From: Dicyema japonicum
Taxonomy: Eukaryota; Dicyemida; Rhombozoa; Dicyemidae
Assembly (NCBI GenBank): GCA_011109175.1
Contig: RDEW01000041.1
Location: 310,001 to 374,000 of the forward strand
Length of the DNA stretch: 64,000 bases
Reading direction: 5' to 3'
In this document: positions 22,780 through 33,640 of the stretch, in pieces
Numbering within the stretch: position 1 is the stretch's first letter
Layout of the letters: each line of letters opens with the position of its first letter
The notes under the pieces: generated by a model
What the model was told of the DNA's origin: nothing
Seen by the model: only the letters and a program-made list of their open reading frames with translations
Databases searched by the model: none
Position numbers and translations under genes: made by a program

Positions 22780-23095
22780 TATCCGCGTGGATCCATGTGG
22801 TGCTGTGTGGTTAATTGGTTAAAGTTTTCTGCTTGCTTGTCTGTTCCTCTTCTCTCTTCCTATTAGAGTGGCGTCATGTGATCCACCTCTCTAGGTGACG
22901 CCCAGTGCCAGGTCGGCAAGAAAAAGGATCATTTGCTCTCCCCCACTCTACTGGACAGGTTTCCTCAACTGCATGTAATGGACGTCTTACCCTTTATGCT
23001 GATTCCGGATGGACTCTGTAGAAGTGGAAACTGGATACACTTCATTAGTTGTTCACTTTAACTTCTTTCTCGGTGTATCCGGGTTATTAAATGTT
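22780..23095 (+). repeat. SINE-like repeat S1
   Basis: A nearly complete S1 copy of about 310 bp. It has GTGGTTAATTGGTTAAAG near its start, then GTGGCGTCATGTGATCCACC, AAAAAGGATCATTTGCTCTC, GGATGGACTCTGTAGAAGTG and the end CGGTGTATCCGGGTTATTAA. The GTGGTTAATTGG near the 5' end resembles a pol III A box, but I see no convincing B box. It is closely similar to the copy at 62.41 kb. Confidence 0.75.
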
Positions 23096-23286
23096 AAATG
23101 TTTTAATTTATAAACGACAAATTAATTATCTCATTTTGATCGGAAATAAAAAGTTAATACGTGTACAACGCCTCCGATCGAGATGAGTTGTCACCGTATT
23201 GTCGACGATTAAGGTCGACATGAGGTTTGTCCAATGCTCTGAAGAGGATCTTATGAAGGTTTAAGTTGATCTTTTCAGTCAAATTA

Positions 23287-25010
23287 TTATATTGCAATTC
23301 GATCAACGCCTTCACATTTAGCAGACAAAAAAGGTTTGATAGTACCTAGGTGAGTTACACGTGTTTTCTCGGTCGTTATTATGGCATGCTTCCTAGCAGA
23401 CACACTTGACCCAGCTATGTCGTGCATTCGCATAAGGATACGCTCACATAGTTGGACTACTCCACACAGTCCACGACCGAATTTATCACGGGGGAAATGT
23501 AGTCTCTCCTTATTGGCTACCAGCACATGTACATGGTTTTTTCTGAGTACTCCACGGATCATAACATCCATCTCATCATACTCCTTGTACTCAAACTCCA
23601 CAACACCTATGTAGTAGTTTAGCAGCGAGACAGCATACTCATTTAATGCTAGTAACAAATTCCTTCATTTAGAGACGTCATAGATAATAACGCTGCTCTT
23701 TTACAAATGCCTTCAGTAATTTGTCGCTTTGTCTCAGGCATTATAAGGGACTTTGGAGTTTCGGTAACACCCAGATACTTATATCCTTCGTGTTCATCTA
23801 GGACTCTTACCAACTCGCTACATACTTGCGTGTTATTCGCAGACTTTTAATAATTTAAATCTAGTCTTATACTCTCAAATAATTCCCTGGCACAGACCCC
23901 CATGGAGTAGAGCTCCTCGGCTGTTCGAGCATACATCTTCAGGTCATCGATAAAAAGAAGGTGATTTGTACTGAAACAAACCCCTTCACAATGAACTGGT
24001 ATTTGCTCAAACCGGTCATTGAGGCGGCGACTCAATGGCTCCAAACAGAGAACAAAGAGTGGAGGCATGCTATCTCCCTGAAGGATCCCCCTCTTGAGTT
24101 TTACCTCGCCTATCCGGTGCCTATTATAGTTCAGATGAATACTCCACCTATTCATCACAGCCACTACAAAGCTGATGAACCACACAGGCATACACAGACT
24201 GTGTAGGCACTCGACAAGGTAAGAATGATCAACTGAATCGTAAGCCTTCTTCACATCCACCCACATAGACAAAAGTGAGTTTCCGTGAGACACAGAAAGG
24301 CATTTGTTGATCAAAGCCTGCTCTTTTGCCCCCTGACAATTTCGCACAGTACCCAACTGATTCTCGGAGAGAATCCTATTTGCTTCTACAAAGCTCCTGA
24401 CCTCATTAGCCACCAATTTGGTCATCAGTTTATACAGGGTTGGCATGCAGGTTATCGGTCGATAATCTGCAGCAGACTGGGGGTTGTCCAGCTTTGGGAT
24501 CAAATAAGTTGTCCCTGTGCATGCCCAATCAGGAATCGTTTCCGGGTTAGTGATGCTTTTCTGTAATACACGACACATAGACTCGTGTAATGAAGTGCAT
24601 CTTTTGATAAAGAAATTATAAACTTTATCGACCCCGGTCGTTTTCCAATCAGGGAGATGTCTCACTACCGCCTCAAATTTCTTGCGGAAATGGAAAATTC
24701 CGCAAGATTCCGCCAAGAAAGGAGCGGCGCTGTACGGGACATTCCACGCATTTCCTCTGCGTGGTTTAGCCTCCCACATACTACCCCATGTGGAAAGTAT
24801 TTCCGCGTCCTGCTGGGAACATACACTATGGCCATTTTCGTGTAGGCGACGGTAAAACAATCTGCGATTAAACTCAAACAGATTATTTTCTCTCCTAATC
24901 TTACACCGACTTTCATGTGTATAGAGTTCCCTCTTATACACCATTATTCCCCCTCTAACTCCACCTTTGCTTTCTTCAACTCTTTGAGGTCCCATTTGGG
25001 AACATGGAGT
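23287..25010 (-). mobile_element. R2/R4-like non-LTR retrotransposon reverse transcriptase
   Basis: A 382-codon minus-strand frame (23847-24995) encodes a reverse transcriptase with AADYRPITCMPTLYKLMTKL, VDVKKAYDSVDHSYLVECL, LKRGILQGDSMPPLFVLCLE and an active-site variant LLFIDDLKMYA. After a break, 23287-23658 continues with LNEYAVSLLNYYIGVVEFEY and DKFGRGLCGV, the usual post-RT region. FIDDLK instead of YADD, together with TxYLIPKxD, sets it apart from families A, B and RTE and suggests the R2/R4 side of non-LTR elements. I cannot see a restriction-like endonuclease. The 3' part is degraded. Confidence 0.75.
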
Positions 25011-25289
25011 TTACTAATTAGCCCCTTTACTTCCATTTACTGGGTAATCTGGGCTGGTCCGTCAATTCTTCATAAGTGATCTTTGCTGCATACAGCACTA
25101 GGGAGATGTCACCCAGTGACCCTACTGGCTTTAAACTCTTTGGTATCTGAGAAACGGTTGAAGACGTACATAAACCGGATCGAAGAGTGATGTAATGAAA
25201 ACTTTCTTTTAATTGGACATGAGAAGTCTGGTCTGGTGAGGATAACTGGATGCAGGAGGCTGGCTAACCTAAAGAACTCGTTACAAGAC

Positions 25290-25700
25290 ATACCTCGGAA
25301 GAAGACTTGAAATACCTTGGGTTCCTAATTGACGAAAGAGATAATTTTATAGAACATGCTAAGATACAAAAGAAAAAAAACTACAAACGCTCTGTTCTGC
25401 ATTTGAAAATTAAAACTCGAGTCGGAGACCCTTGTTTATGTCTTCACTCCGCAATATTTCCTGCAATGTTATACGGTTTAGAAGGATGGTACGACTAAAA
25501 AAGACACAATTATCAAGAAATTTGAGAAAGCGCGTAATTTTGCTCTAAAGCTTACTTTGGGGATAAGTCCTCGTATGCAATTCCCCTATGGTTGGAAGGA
25601 AAAATGTGCAAGGTTTGCGGAACTATCGAAAATCTTATTAGAGGTTTCGTAAACCGCACTAAAGTATCTGGTACTAATCTTCAGCGATGACCCTTTACGG
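25290..25700 (+). pseudogene. LINE post-RT fragment
   Basis: The plus strand encodes DLKYLGFLIDERDNFIEHAK, then LHSAIFPAMLYGLEGWYD, then frame-shifted pieces including MCKVCGTIENLI. LKYLG followed by a PAMLYG motif is typical of the region after the YADD motif of LINE reverse transcriptases. Confidence 0.55.
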
Positions 25701-25896
25701 ATTTCTTAAAGAGACTGTAGGGAGAAGTCGGTTGGCAAGCCCTACCGTTTCATATTACTTCCCACATCACTTAATTTGCAGTGTTTTCTTTATAATAACT
25801 TACTTACTTGACTGGTACCCACGTGATTTTTCATAGAGATACCTTCCTCAAGTAGGATGGAGTCAACTAAAGACTTACAGACTCCGATCTCGTACT

Positions 25897-26316
25897 TTAC
25901 GAAATCACTTTTTCCTCAGTAGCATAACCATCTGACACGACACATTTGACAGTATCCACCATTCCATCCATTTCTTGATAGTCCTTGTTACTTAAGGTCC
26001 AAATAAATTCGTTTCCATTTTGAATGACTTGGAACATGGAATTTGCTCCATCCAATTTTCCATTGTACATCCACGTTATATTGAGATTCCTCGGGGAATC
26101 GACCTTTCTCTTGCATTTAATTTCAAAAAAATGACTTTGAGAAATTATCACATCCCCACCATTAACATAAATCTTGACTGATCTCAATTTATCGAAAATA
26201 ACGGGTTGATCTGCAAATTTGAATTCTAGCAACCATAAGACGAGACAGTAAAATGTTGCCTGTATTCTATTATGTCTCGCGACGGTGCGCACCCATGCGC
26301 GGAGAGCACAAGTCAT
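25897..26316 (-). CDS. Secreted or membrane-tethered Ig-domain protein
   Basis: From the ATG at 26316 the product starts MTCALRAWVRTVARHNR followed by a hydrophobic stretch (ATFYCLVLWLLEF), which could be a signal peptide or signal anchor. One Ig-like domain follows: IKCKRK (B-strand Cys), NLNITWMYNGK (C-strand Trp), a WTLSNKDYQEMDG stretch and DTVKCVVSDGYA (F-strand Cys). The frame then stops at 25897. An open frame continues further downstream in another phase (through about 25790), so another exon after a short intron is possible but not resolved. The ORF extends upstream of the ATG without recognisable features. Ig domains of this type occur in animal adhesion molecules and receptors. Confidence 0.6.
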   Translation of the reverse strand: MTCALRAWVRTVARHNRIQATFYCLVLWLLEFKFADQPVIFDKLRSVKIYVNGGDVIISQSHFFEIKCKRKVDSPRNLNITWMYNGKLDGANSMFQVIQNGNEFIWTLSNKDYQEMDGMVDTVKCVVSDGYATEEKVIS

Positions 26317-26574
26317 ATTTGCATGGTTGACAGCCAACCGCCTTTCGGTATTAGCGACAAAATCAATGTGCACACATTCATTCCGGACCGGCGATGTAAA
26401 GAACCTAAAATCTTTAGTTGGTCTATGTGAGCCCCAGCAACGAGCTATCTTAGTATTCACAAAGTAACATAAGACATGCTGATGAATTTCCCATTGCAAC
26501 CTCGCAAAGGGCCTACTAAAACTTTTATTTGAACTAGTCGAAAGAACTTTCAATCTGGACAAAGCCACTCTAAT

Positions 26575-27145
26575 ATTTTACAGACAATATTGACTGGGAG
26601 CCTCATGCAGATCGACTGTTTTGGCCTACACCCTCGTTCCTGCAGGAAGAGTGCAGGCAGATTTCCCAGACACATAGCCTTGAACGAAGTCGTTAAATGA
26701 GCTTTGGACGCCGCCGGACACCCCTCCATGCTCGAACCAGTCGGTTTTTACAGGCGGGACGGGAAACGACCAGATGGGATGACAATCTTCCCTTTTGAAG
26801 CCGGGAAACCTCTTGTCCGAGACGTTACATGCACCGACACTTTTCCTCTTGCAACCTACTCCAGAGTGCCTCTGGAGCCTGCTCTGCTGCTGAGAAGGCC
26901 GATAAGATGAAACAAGAAAAATACGCGGTCCTACCCAATGATTTTTTTGTTTGTTCCACTGGCCGTTTAAACGTCTGGTTCCTTTGCGCCTGCGACGCTG
27001 GAATTCTTGAGTCGTCTATGGAATCAGATCGCTACACGAACAGGAGACCTCGTGAGTGCTGCTGGTTATTTGAGCGAATCTCGCCATCCTGAGAGAAAAT
27101 TTTGCCACGCAGTCAGGGCAGCCGCTATATAACCGTTTACTCTCT
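26575..27145 (+). pseudogene. LINE family A C-terminal remnant
   Basis: Shifted plus-strand frames contain MLEPVGFYRRDGKRPDGMTI, an FEAGKPLVRDVTCTD stretch, and near 27060 LLVI-ANLAIL in place of the WLFERISLAIL end. Many breaks make it one of the more decayed copies. An AATAAAA-rich tail follows. Confidence 0.7.
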
Positions 27146-27241
27146 TTTCTTTCCTTAATAAAAATTGTTTCAATATTTTTCATGTTGAAACCATATAAAG
27201 AGTAGCATTATTATTTAAGCACTTCACGAGAACCATACTAA

Positions 27242-29010
27242 TTATAGCCCCGCATGTGCAGCAAAAGAAACAAGGTTAGATGTCATCTTTTTCCAAGCTC
27301 CCCTGTTCCTAGCCAAGGTTTTATGTTGTCCAGGTCGTCGGCATTTTTTAGATTTTTTGATATTGACCATATCTTTTTGTAAAACTATTTGGCAGTGTTG
27401 TTCTAGGTCTTCCACGATAGCGGCCTTCTTGACTAACATAGTATGTTTCCATAGATATGTTATGTGGGGATGTTAATTCCATCCTCAGCACGTATCCGAA
27501 GAGCTTCCATCGGGATTCCAGTACTTCTAAGCTGATAGGTCTAGTGCTGCACCTCCTTATATAAAGCATTTCTGATATTCTCGTTAGGCCCAAGTAGTTC
27601 CTGTTATTTTTTCTCAGCTGACCTCTGTGGAACGAGTCTAGTTTTTCCATATCCGCTGATGAGGTCGCCCAAGTTTCCAGCGTTATATAAAAGTACGGGT
27701 TTTATGAATGAGTCGTATAATAGGATTCTCATTTTCGTGTCGATACCTCTTTGATTGAGTCATAGATTCTTCAATTTATATAACGCAGCATTGGCTAGAG
27801 TTTTCCTACGTAAGATATCTTCGCTATCTCCCATAAGTGAACCGAGTTTCTTTACTTGTCGCCACTTCTCTTCTAGGACGTTACTCATCCTTCTTATCTC
27901 TGTGAGTTCTGTTTTCTCTCTGTTCACAGTGAGAAACCATTTCCCTAGTACATCTGGTGCTTTTTCTAATAGATTTTCCAGGACCTCTTTGTCTTCAGAA
28001 ATAAGGTCTACATCGTCCGCGTAAATCACTTCTTCCGTTTTTCTTTTGGTATAACGGTCTCAGTTCCTTCATAGCGGCTTTTAAATAAATTGTGAATAGT
28101 AGAGGAGACAGGGAGTCTCCTTGTGGAGTGCCCGTGTTGTTTCAAATTTTTTTTGAATAGGTCTTTCCGACTCTCACAAAGAGCTCAGTGTTGGAAAATA
28201 GAATTCGGGTCATCTTAGACTCGACTCATCAAGAAATCCGCTCAGTACCCCCATTAATTTGTTCCTGTTAACCGTATCAAAAGCTCTTGATGGGTCAATT
28301 CCCTGAATATTGATGGCGTTACGGTATCTTTGATATGTTGCACACCTCCATCTGTGACTCCAGACCGCATCAGATCTCCCTTCTCGAAAACCACTTCAAC
28401 TATCTGGTAGGTATTTGTAAGCAGATTTTTTTATTCGTTCAAGCACAATGTTTGCCGAGACTTTGCGTAATGAATTTAGTAGGGATTAGTAATCCCGTAC
28501 CCAGAGGTAGAGTTGAGTTAGTTGAAAACATTTCATTTAGTAGTGTAGCGATTTTTTCAAAAAGGGCGTCAGGGCCGTATTTAAGTATTTCTGGGTTTTT
28601 CGCATCTGGTCCGGGGCTTCTGTTATTCTTGAGTTTTCGACAGGCCGTTTTGATTTCCTCGGCCGTGATTGGTATCTCAAGGGGTCTTGGCCTTCCATCA
28701 AATAGGTGGATTTCTATGGGTTTGGTGTTGAAAAGCTTCTCAAAGTGAGCCGCGATGGCTTCAGCTTGTTCTTCGGTGTTCAGTATCAGCTTACCGTTCT
28801 CGTCTTTTATGGTTCGTCGACTTCGGTTTGTTCGCCGCGGCAAAAGGGCAGCGACGTACACCTGTCCGTTGTCTGTCACTTTGTTTACCTCTTCTATACA
28901 GGAAGCTATTTCTTCTAGGAGGAAAAGCTTCTTGTTCAGACCTTTTATTTTTTCTTCTGACACGTTGCCTTTCGCCCTGAAGGGTTTTTATCGTACTAGC
29001 GTCAGTGGTA
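27242..29010 (-). mobile_element. LINE family B, truncated copy
   Basis: The minus strand has a pre-RT region (28439-28963) with AAHFEKLFNTKPIE and KLKNNRSPGPDAKNPEILKY. Degraded RT sequence follows, then MIYADDVDLISEDKEVLENL with GSLMGDSEDILRRKTLANAA, then LDSFHRGQLRK and SRWKLFGYVLRMEL. Motif order and wording (GDxEDIxRRKxLAxxAL, LFGxVLRM) match the 11.6-14.3-kb element. Frame shifts are present; the endonuclease is absent. Confidence 0.78.
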
Positions 29011-29126
29011 TTTGATTTTATCATGTTTATTGAAAAAATCAAAAAATATAAAAAAAATAAAATATAAATATTTACCATCACCGAGCGTACATCCAAACGA
29101 TTGCGCTGAAGAAGACTTTAGAGAGC

Positions 29127-29342
29127 ATGCTTGTAGAATATAAACACGGATTTGAACAAATAACGATGGCGATTAACAATAATTGGGAAATGATGAAGAA
29201 TCCTCTTACTGGATGCAATTTGGGAAAGAGGCGACGCGACACTGATAAAGAGTTGGATGATCCAGAAAATAGGAAGGGAAGCGGAGATACTACCAAGAGA
29301 GTCCCGGTGGGTGCTGGCCTGGTCGGAGAGACCAGAAGTTGA
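29127..29342 (+). CDS. Small basic ORF, repeat-associated
   Basis: A 71-aa frame starts MLVEYKHGFEQITMAINNNW and continues with LGKRRRDTDKELDDPENRKG. A related minus-strand frame at 63673-63936 reads TLESIIVEHKHGDKTPID and is also followed by a basic region. The two may belong to a small gene family or to a mobile element ORF1. No function is assigned. Confidence 0.25.
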   Translation: MLVEYKHGFEQITMAINNNWEMMKNPLTGCNLGKRRRDTDKELDDPENRKGSGDTTKRVPVGAGLVGETRS

Positions 29343-29349
29343 TACATTA

Positions 29350-31140
29350 GTTAGATGATATGACTATTGTTTGTTTTGTTTTTAACTTAATTTTATTTTA
29401 TCAAAAAAAATAAATATTTACTATTAAATTTTTAAATTATTCGTAAGCGAATAAAAATTAAATATTTAATTTTTAACTAAAATAAATATCATATATTGAT
29501 TTTGTTGCAGGAAAGTGGCGGTCAATGAAAATTCTTTTGGATATTTATTGTCTCATGCCATCATGCCCAGCCAAAGTCTTTAAATTAAACATCAAAAACA
29601 ACGTTTAAACAATTTTTACGACTTATATAAGGATGTAAAGTTTACAAATAGCATCAGAGAAAAGCTGAACATTGTCAGTGAATTTTAAGAGTAAAAAATT
29701 AACCAAAAAGTCATTTTAACAATCAGACATTACTAAGACAATGACAACAAAAATTTATTAACTATAGAGTTAACGCGTTTTCTGGAGGGTATTACATCAG
29801 AGTCCTACCATAAGGCTTAGACTCCACAAGGAATGTAAAAATTTGGATACGGGACTCAAGTGTTCCGTTCTGTTCACCTATTACAAAGGGGTACCCAACC
29901 TACTAAGATTTGTGTTCAGGACAATCAGGGACTGTAGACAATCAAGAAAAAACTAAGCTGACCATTTTGTAAACGATTGAACAGAAATAGACGCTAGCCA
30001 CTTGATCCGTTTGAGAAACACCGAGGAAATTAAATCTACCAATTATTACTGATAACAGTGACCATAATAAACTGAATAATAACAAGGCTGTTGGATAATA
30101 TACACGGAGAGATGATAAGAGCCGGTAGTTGAAACCTCTGCCATTAAAGGTAATAGTTAGGATATTAGAGCCATCAGAGAATGAATCAGACATAAGTGCA
30201 AGTAGAGGGACGTCACCGCCTCAAACAAAAAAATCAAGAAATATAATCAATCTCTCGTGATTGAGAGTCCATTCCCTGTTCTTGGTTGTGCTTCTCTCTC
30301 GATTTAGTTTTATAATCCCAAAAATTTTGATTGCTGTGAGTTTGAGATGAATAGTCTTTCTAACGTCGCGTATTTTTTTCTTTGGGTGGTTCGGATCTCG
30401 TTAAAACCGATCCTGGTGGGAAGTCAGAACGACCCACCCACGTAGGTATTATCCTATCCTGGAGGTCATAACCTTGCTTTAATATCAAGAGGATCTCATT
30501 TGGTGCTACAGATAAATTTCCTTATGCCTAAAAATAGATTGGGGACAAACAAATAAACTTATATTAAATAGATTATAAAAAAAACTGATCGTTTTTCTAC
30601 ACAAGAGAAGAACAAGAGAAGAGATGACCCGTCTTCCGTTCTTCAACAAAGCACGATGGGGATAGTGGAGAGGACGATTGTTCAATCCTGTACAGATATG
30701 AATGTATATTCAAGTGATGACTACAAATTAGGCGCCAAGTGGACGCTAACCTCGTGGTATGGAAGCTTCGCTTCCGTCAACAATTTGTGGAATACGCTCA
30801 GAAGCTTGTGATAGCAAGGCTTCTGATGGCTTTAGTGGATATCCAATTATGTTTCATTTTCAGACTTGACTGAGAAGGCTCAGTGTCTGAAATCGTTTGT
30901 AGTATCCGGATTTGATCACCAAGAGTAGAAATGATGCGCCTGTCAAGGAATTGTAGACTTAGCAACTTGAAATGGTCCCTGAATGGGAGAATTTTTGATG
31001 CCAATGTCTTGTACTAAAAACAAATGACATTTTATTTAATTTCCAATAATATATAAACAAAATTAAATTATAATTTTTTACTGGTTAACCATAATTATAT
31101 TAATAAATTTAATTTTACAGCGTAATTGTCAATAAAATTA
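29350..31140. other. Gene-poor AT-rich region
   Basis: No gene is seen across 1.8 kb. The segment 30.77-30.99 kb is a second copy of the repeat at 15.5-15.7 kb. The region directly before DCPS is very AT-rich. Confidence 0.45.
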
Positions 31141-31144
31141 TTAA

Positions 31145-32161
31145 ATGGATTTGAAAGACATTTACAATTCATTAGAATTTGTTAGAGTACTAAAAAGAAA
31201 CAATAATGAAAAAAATGCCTTTGTTTTATGCAAACGAGATGATGACTATGGGATTTTAATATTCCAGAGACAGAACATTTCTGATGCTGACATTGAGGGG
31301 ATGCTTGTCTTCAATAATGAGTTCTGTGACATAACATCCAACGACGTCTATCACAGATTCCAAATCTTCACAGATAACACTTTATGCAGTATTCATGTTG
31401 TCTTGATTAAGAAATGTCACTAACTTTAATATTCCCAGCCAACCAAGAACACATTGACAAATACTCAGACAAGGACTGCCTCATTATGATTAGGGAGACC
31501 TTTGCTGACTACGAAATGGCTGTTCTTCCTTATCTTAGAAGGTGTCAGCTTACTTTGGATGTTAGTTTTCTTATAATAATTAGTGGGTCTATAATTTGAT
31601 TGAGAGGGACTGTGAAAAGATTATTCACAGGGATGTTGATCTATTGAAAGGATTCGTGATGGTCCCTGACATGAAATGGAATCAGAAAAACGTCATGGAG
31701 TTGTACACTCTGGCCATATGCAATCGAAAGGACATTATGAATATTAGGGATTTGAGAGGAGAGCATATTGAGCTACTGGAGAATATTCTCTACAACGGAA
31801 TTGTACTTTGTTGTAACTATCATAGACTGCCATTGAGAAGGCTTATGAGTTTTCAGGAAGGTCTTTGAGAGTTTACGTTCATTATTTGCCTTCCTTCCAC
31901 CATTTTCATGTCCACTTTGTGAGTTTGAAGAGTGGTTTTATGGGTTATCCAGTCGGGAAGGCACATTTGTTACAAGATATTATTGACAACTTGAGAGAAG
32001 ATTCTGATTTCTACAAGAAGAGGGATATTTCATACATTCTCCCAAATGATAGTCCAATCTTTAAGGAGATTGAGCGATTCCGGGAACATCCCCAAAACTA
32101 TTTCTTTGATTTTTGGTTTTCAATGTTAATTTTCCTTTATATGAGTTTTGTATTCAAATGA
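31145..32161 (+). CDS. DCPS: Scavenger mRNA-decapping enzyme DcpS
   Basis: DcpS hydrolyses the cap dinucleotide left after 3'-5' mRNA decay. Four exons are separated by three introns of exactly 23 nt each (31389-31411, 31561-31583, 31803-31825). The N-terminal domain runs from MDLKDIYNSLEFVRVLK through SLTLIFPANQEHIDKY. The catalytic domain has GFVMVPDMKWNQKNVMELY, AICNRKDIMNIRDLRGEH and the HIT triad LPSFHHFHVHFVSLKSG, in which the pattern H-x-H-x-H is intact. It then runs through KAHLLQDIIDNLRED to FKEIERF. Length (about 315 aa) is near that of animal DcpS. The end is uncertain: the frame runs on to 32161 past the usual C-terminus, overlapping the next coding frame. Confidence 0.94.
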
Positions 32162-32375
32162 GGTCAGGTCACATCCATGATAATCAAGGAAACCAGAAAA
32201 TTGCATTTTTAATAAAAATTGCAGACGCCACAATAGCTGGCCCATGGGAGAACGTATATCAGGATATTTCTTCAACCATTACAGCTCTAGACGAATTGGG
32301 TTTAAGTGTCAACGTTATGAATCGGAACTGATCAATATTTCCTGCTCATCTCCAAACTTTTCTACTGCCTGCAAG
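32113..32375 (+). CDS. Possible OB-fold ssDNA-binding protein (SOSS-B/NABP-like)
   Basis: The plus strand reads FNVNFPLYEF, then RSGHIHDNQGNQKIAFLIKI, ADATIAGPW, and after a one-base frame change HYSSRRIGFKCQRYESELIN and SSPNFS. This order parallels the OB fold of SOSS complex subunit B (IFIVLE, then KDGxExxxCKVADKTG, a conserved Trp, GYAS, G-x-L-x-LY, and VPNFS). The similarity is patchy, and I have no search to confirm it. The likely start overlaps the end of the DCPS frame. LINE sequence begins within about 60 bp downstream, so the C-terminus is missing or truncated. An alternative reading is LINE-derived sequence. Confidence 0.38.
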
Positions 32376-32384
32376 AATTCAGAT

Positions 32385-33640
32385 ACCTACTTCCAGGTTT
32401 CAGCATATCCTTCTTGGACAAGGTACACTTCCTTGGCTTCCCTCGGAAACGACGAGCTGTAAAAATGCCTTACCAGTAAAAATAATGAAGTTGAAGCCTT
32501 CACAAAGAGAGTATCATCTTTGGATTCACATGTGTCTTTCTTCTTGCTCAAGAAATGTATTTCCGTGTCGAAGATGATGTATATTTTGAGATCTTCACCA
32601 TGTTTTGAACACCGGAATGCACTATTGTCGTCTGATGGGATTCTGAGACGATCGACGGAGTCATTACTGAATGTCAAATTCGATGATCTGGGCTGGAGTA
32701 TATGCAAACAACCTGCAAGAAATGGGGACATTGGGTTGAGATCCCCCCTTGAAGCCGCCCTGCCTGCCTACTTTTCATCCTTTGCTTGGCCCAAGCAGTC
32801 CTACGTAACGCAACCGGACATACCTTGGACTCGGAGCTTGACAGTGTTTTCAAGCAGTGGGGTGAGTTGGACTTGAACTTCGCTTGCAAGAAGAGTTCGG
32901 ACTTAATCGCATGTATGAGAACTCTGGAGGCCGCGAAAAAAAGCGCCAACCAACACCGAATAGCAAGCATTAAGTCGGCCGCACATCGCGGAAATGTAGT
33001 TTGGCTCGAAGTTCTACCTTGCTTACATCTGGGGACCCTCCTTGACATAAACAGCTTGAGGATCGTGGTGGCACTGCGCTAGAACTGGACATATGCCAGA
33101 GACACAAATGCCGTTGCGGCGGAGACGTTGATACGAAAGGATTACATCCACTCTCTTACCGACAAAGTGCTGTTCGAGCCCGCGCCACGCAGCCCTCAAG
33201 GCTGCGGGATTTCCGGCCCAATTGGAACCATTGGGCTTAGACAGAGGCGACGGGAAGAGGCCGGATGGATGACGTTATTCCATACTCCCACGGAAAATCA
33301 CTCGTCTAGGACGCAACGTGTGTGGACACCTTCTCAGGAGCCAGATTGCTGACGGCGACGCACTCTCCTGGAGACGCAGCCAATCAGGCGGAAGTTAAGA
33401 AGATCCATAAGTACGAATCCCTCGAGACCATTACAATTTCGCCCCATTGCTGTGAAGACAACTGGAACTGTAGGCGCGAAGTTTGAAGCCTTTCTCCACA
33501 GCATTGGAAGCAAACTCGCCTCAAAAAGGTGCGAGCCACGGGAGGGACTCTGGTTGAGGCAGAGGCTCAAATGGCGATTATCAGAGGTAACGCCTTCGCC
33601 ATTCTGTCGTCCTAATTATTGCCTAATTTTCATTATTTAA
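32385..33640 (+). pseudogene. LINE family A, long 5'-truncated copy
   Basis: The plus strand runs through LLKKCISVSKMMYILRSSPC, then ESLLNVKFDDLGWSICKQP, LRSPLEAALPAYFSS, HLGTLLDINSLRIV, a frame-shifted GDGKRPDG-type block near 33.25 kb and WDATCVDTF near 33.31 kb. It ends with MAIIRGNAFAILSS at about 33.6 kb. This is the largest family A piece upstream of the C-terminal module and shows that the module is fused to a reverse transcriptase ORF. Multiple frame shifts make it inactive. Confidence 0.75.

Noticed and set aside
31389-31411. A 15-nt intron in DCPS starting at GTTGTC
   Set aside because: Its removal leaves the wrong phase. The 23-nt segment 31389-31411 restores the frame and the family alignment.
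32387-32731. Minus-strand open frame of 114 codons with protein-like composition
   Set aside because: It is antisense to the family A LINE frame (LLKKCISVSKMMYILRSSPC and following), which matches other copies in the window.
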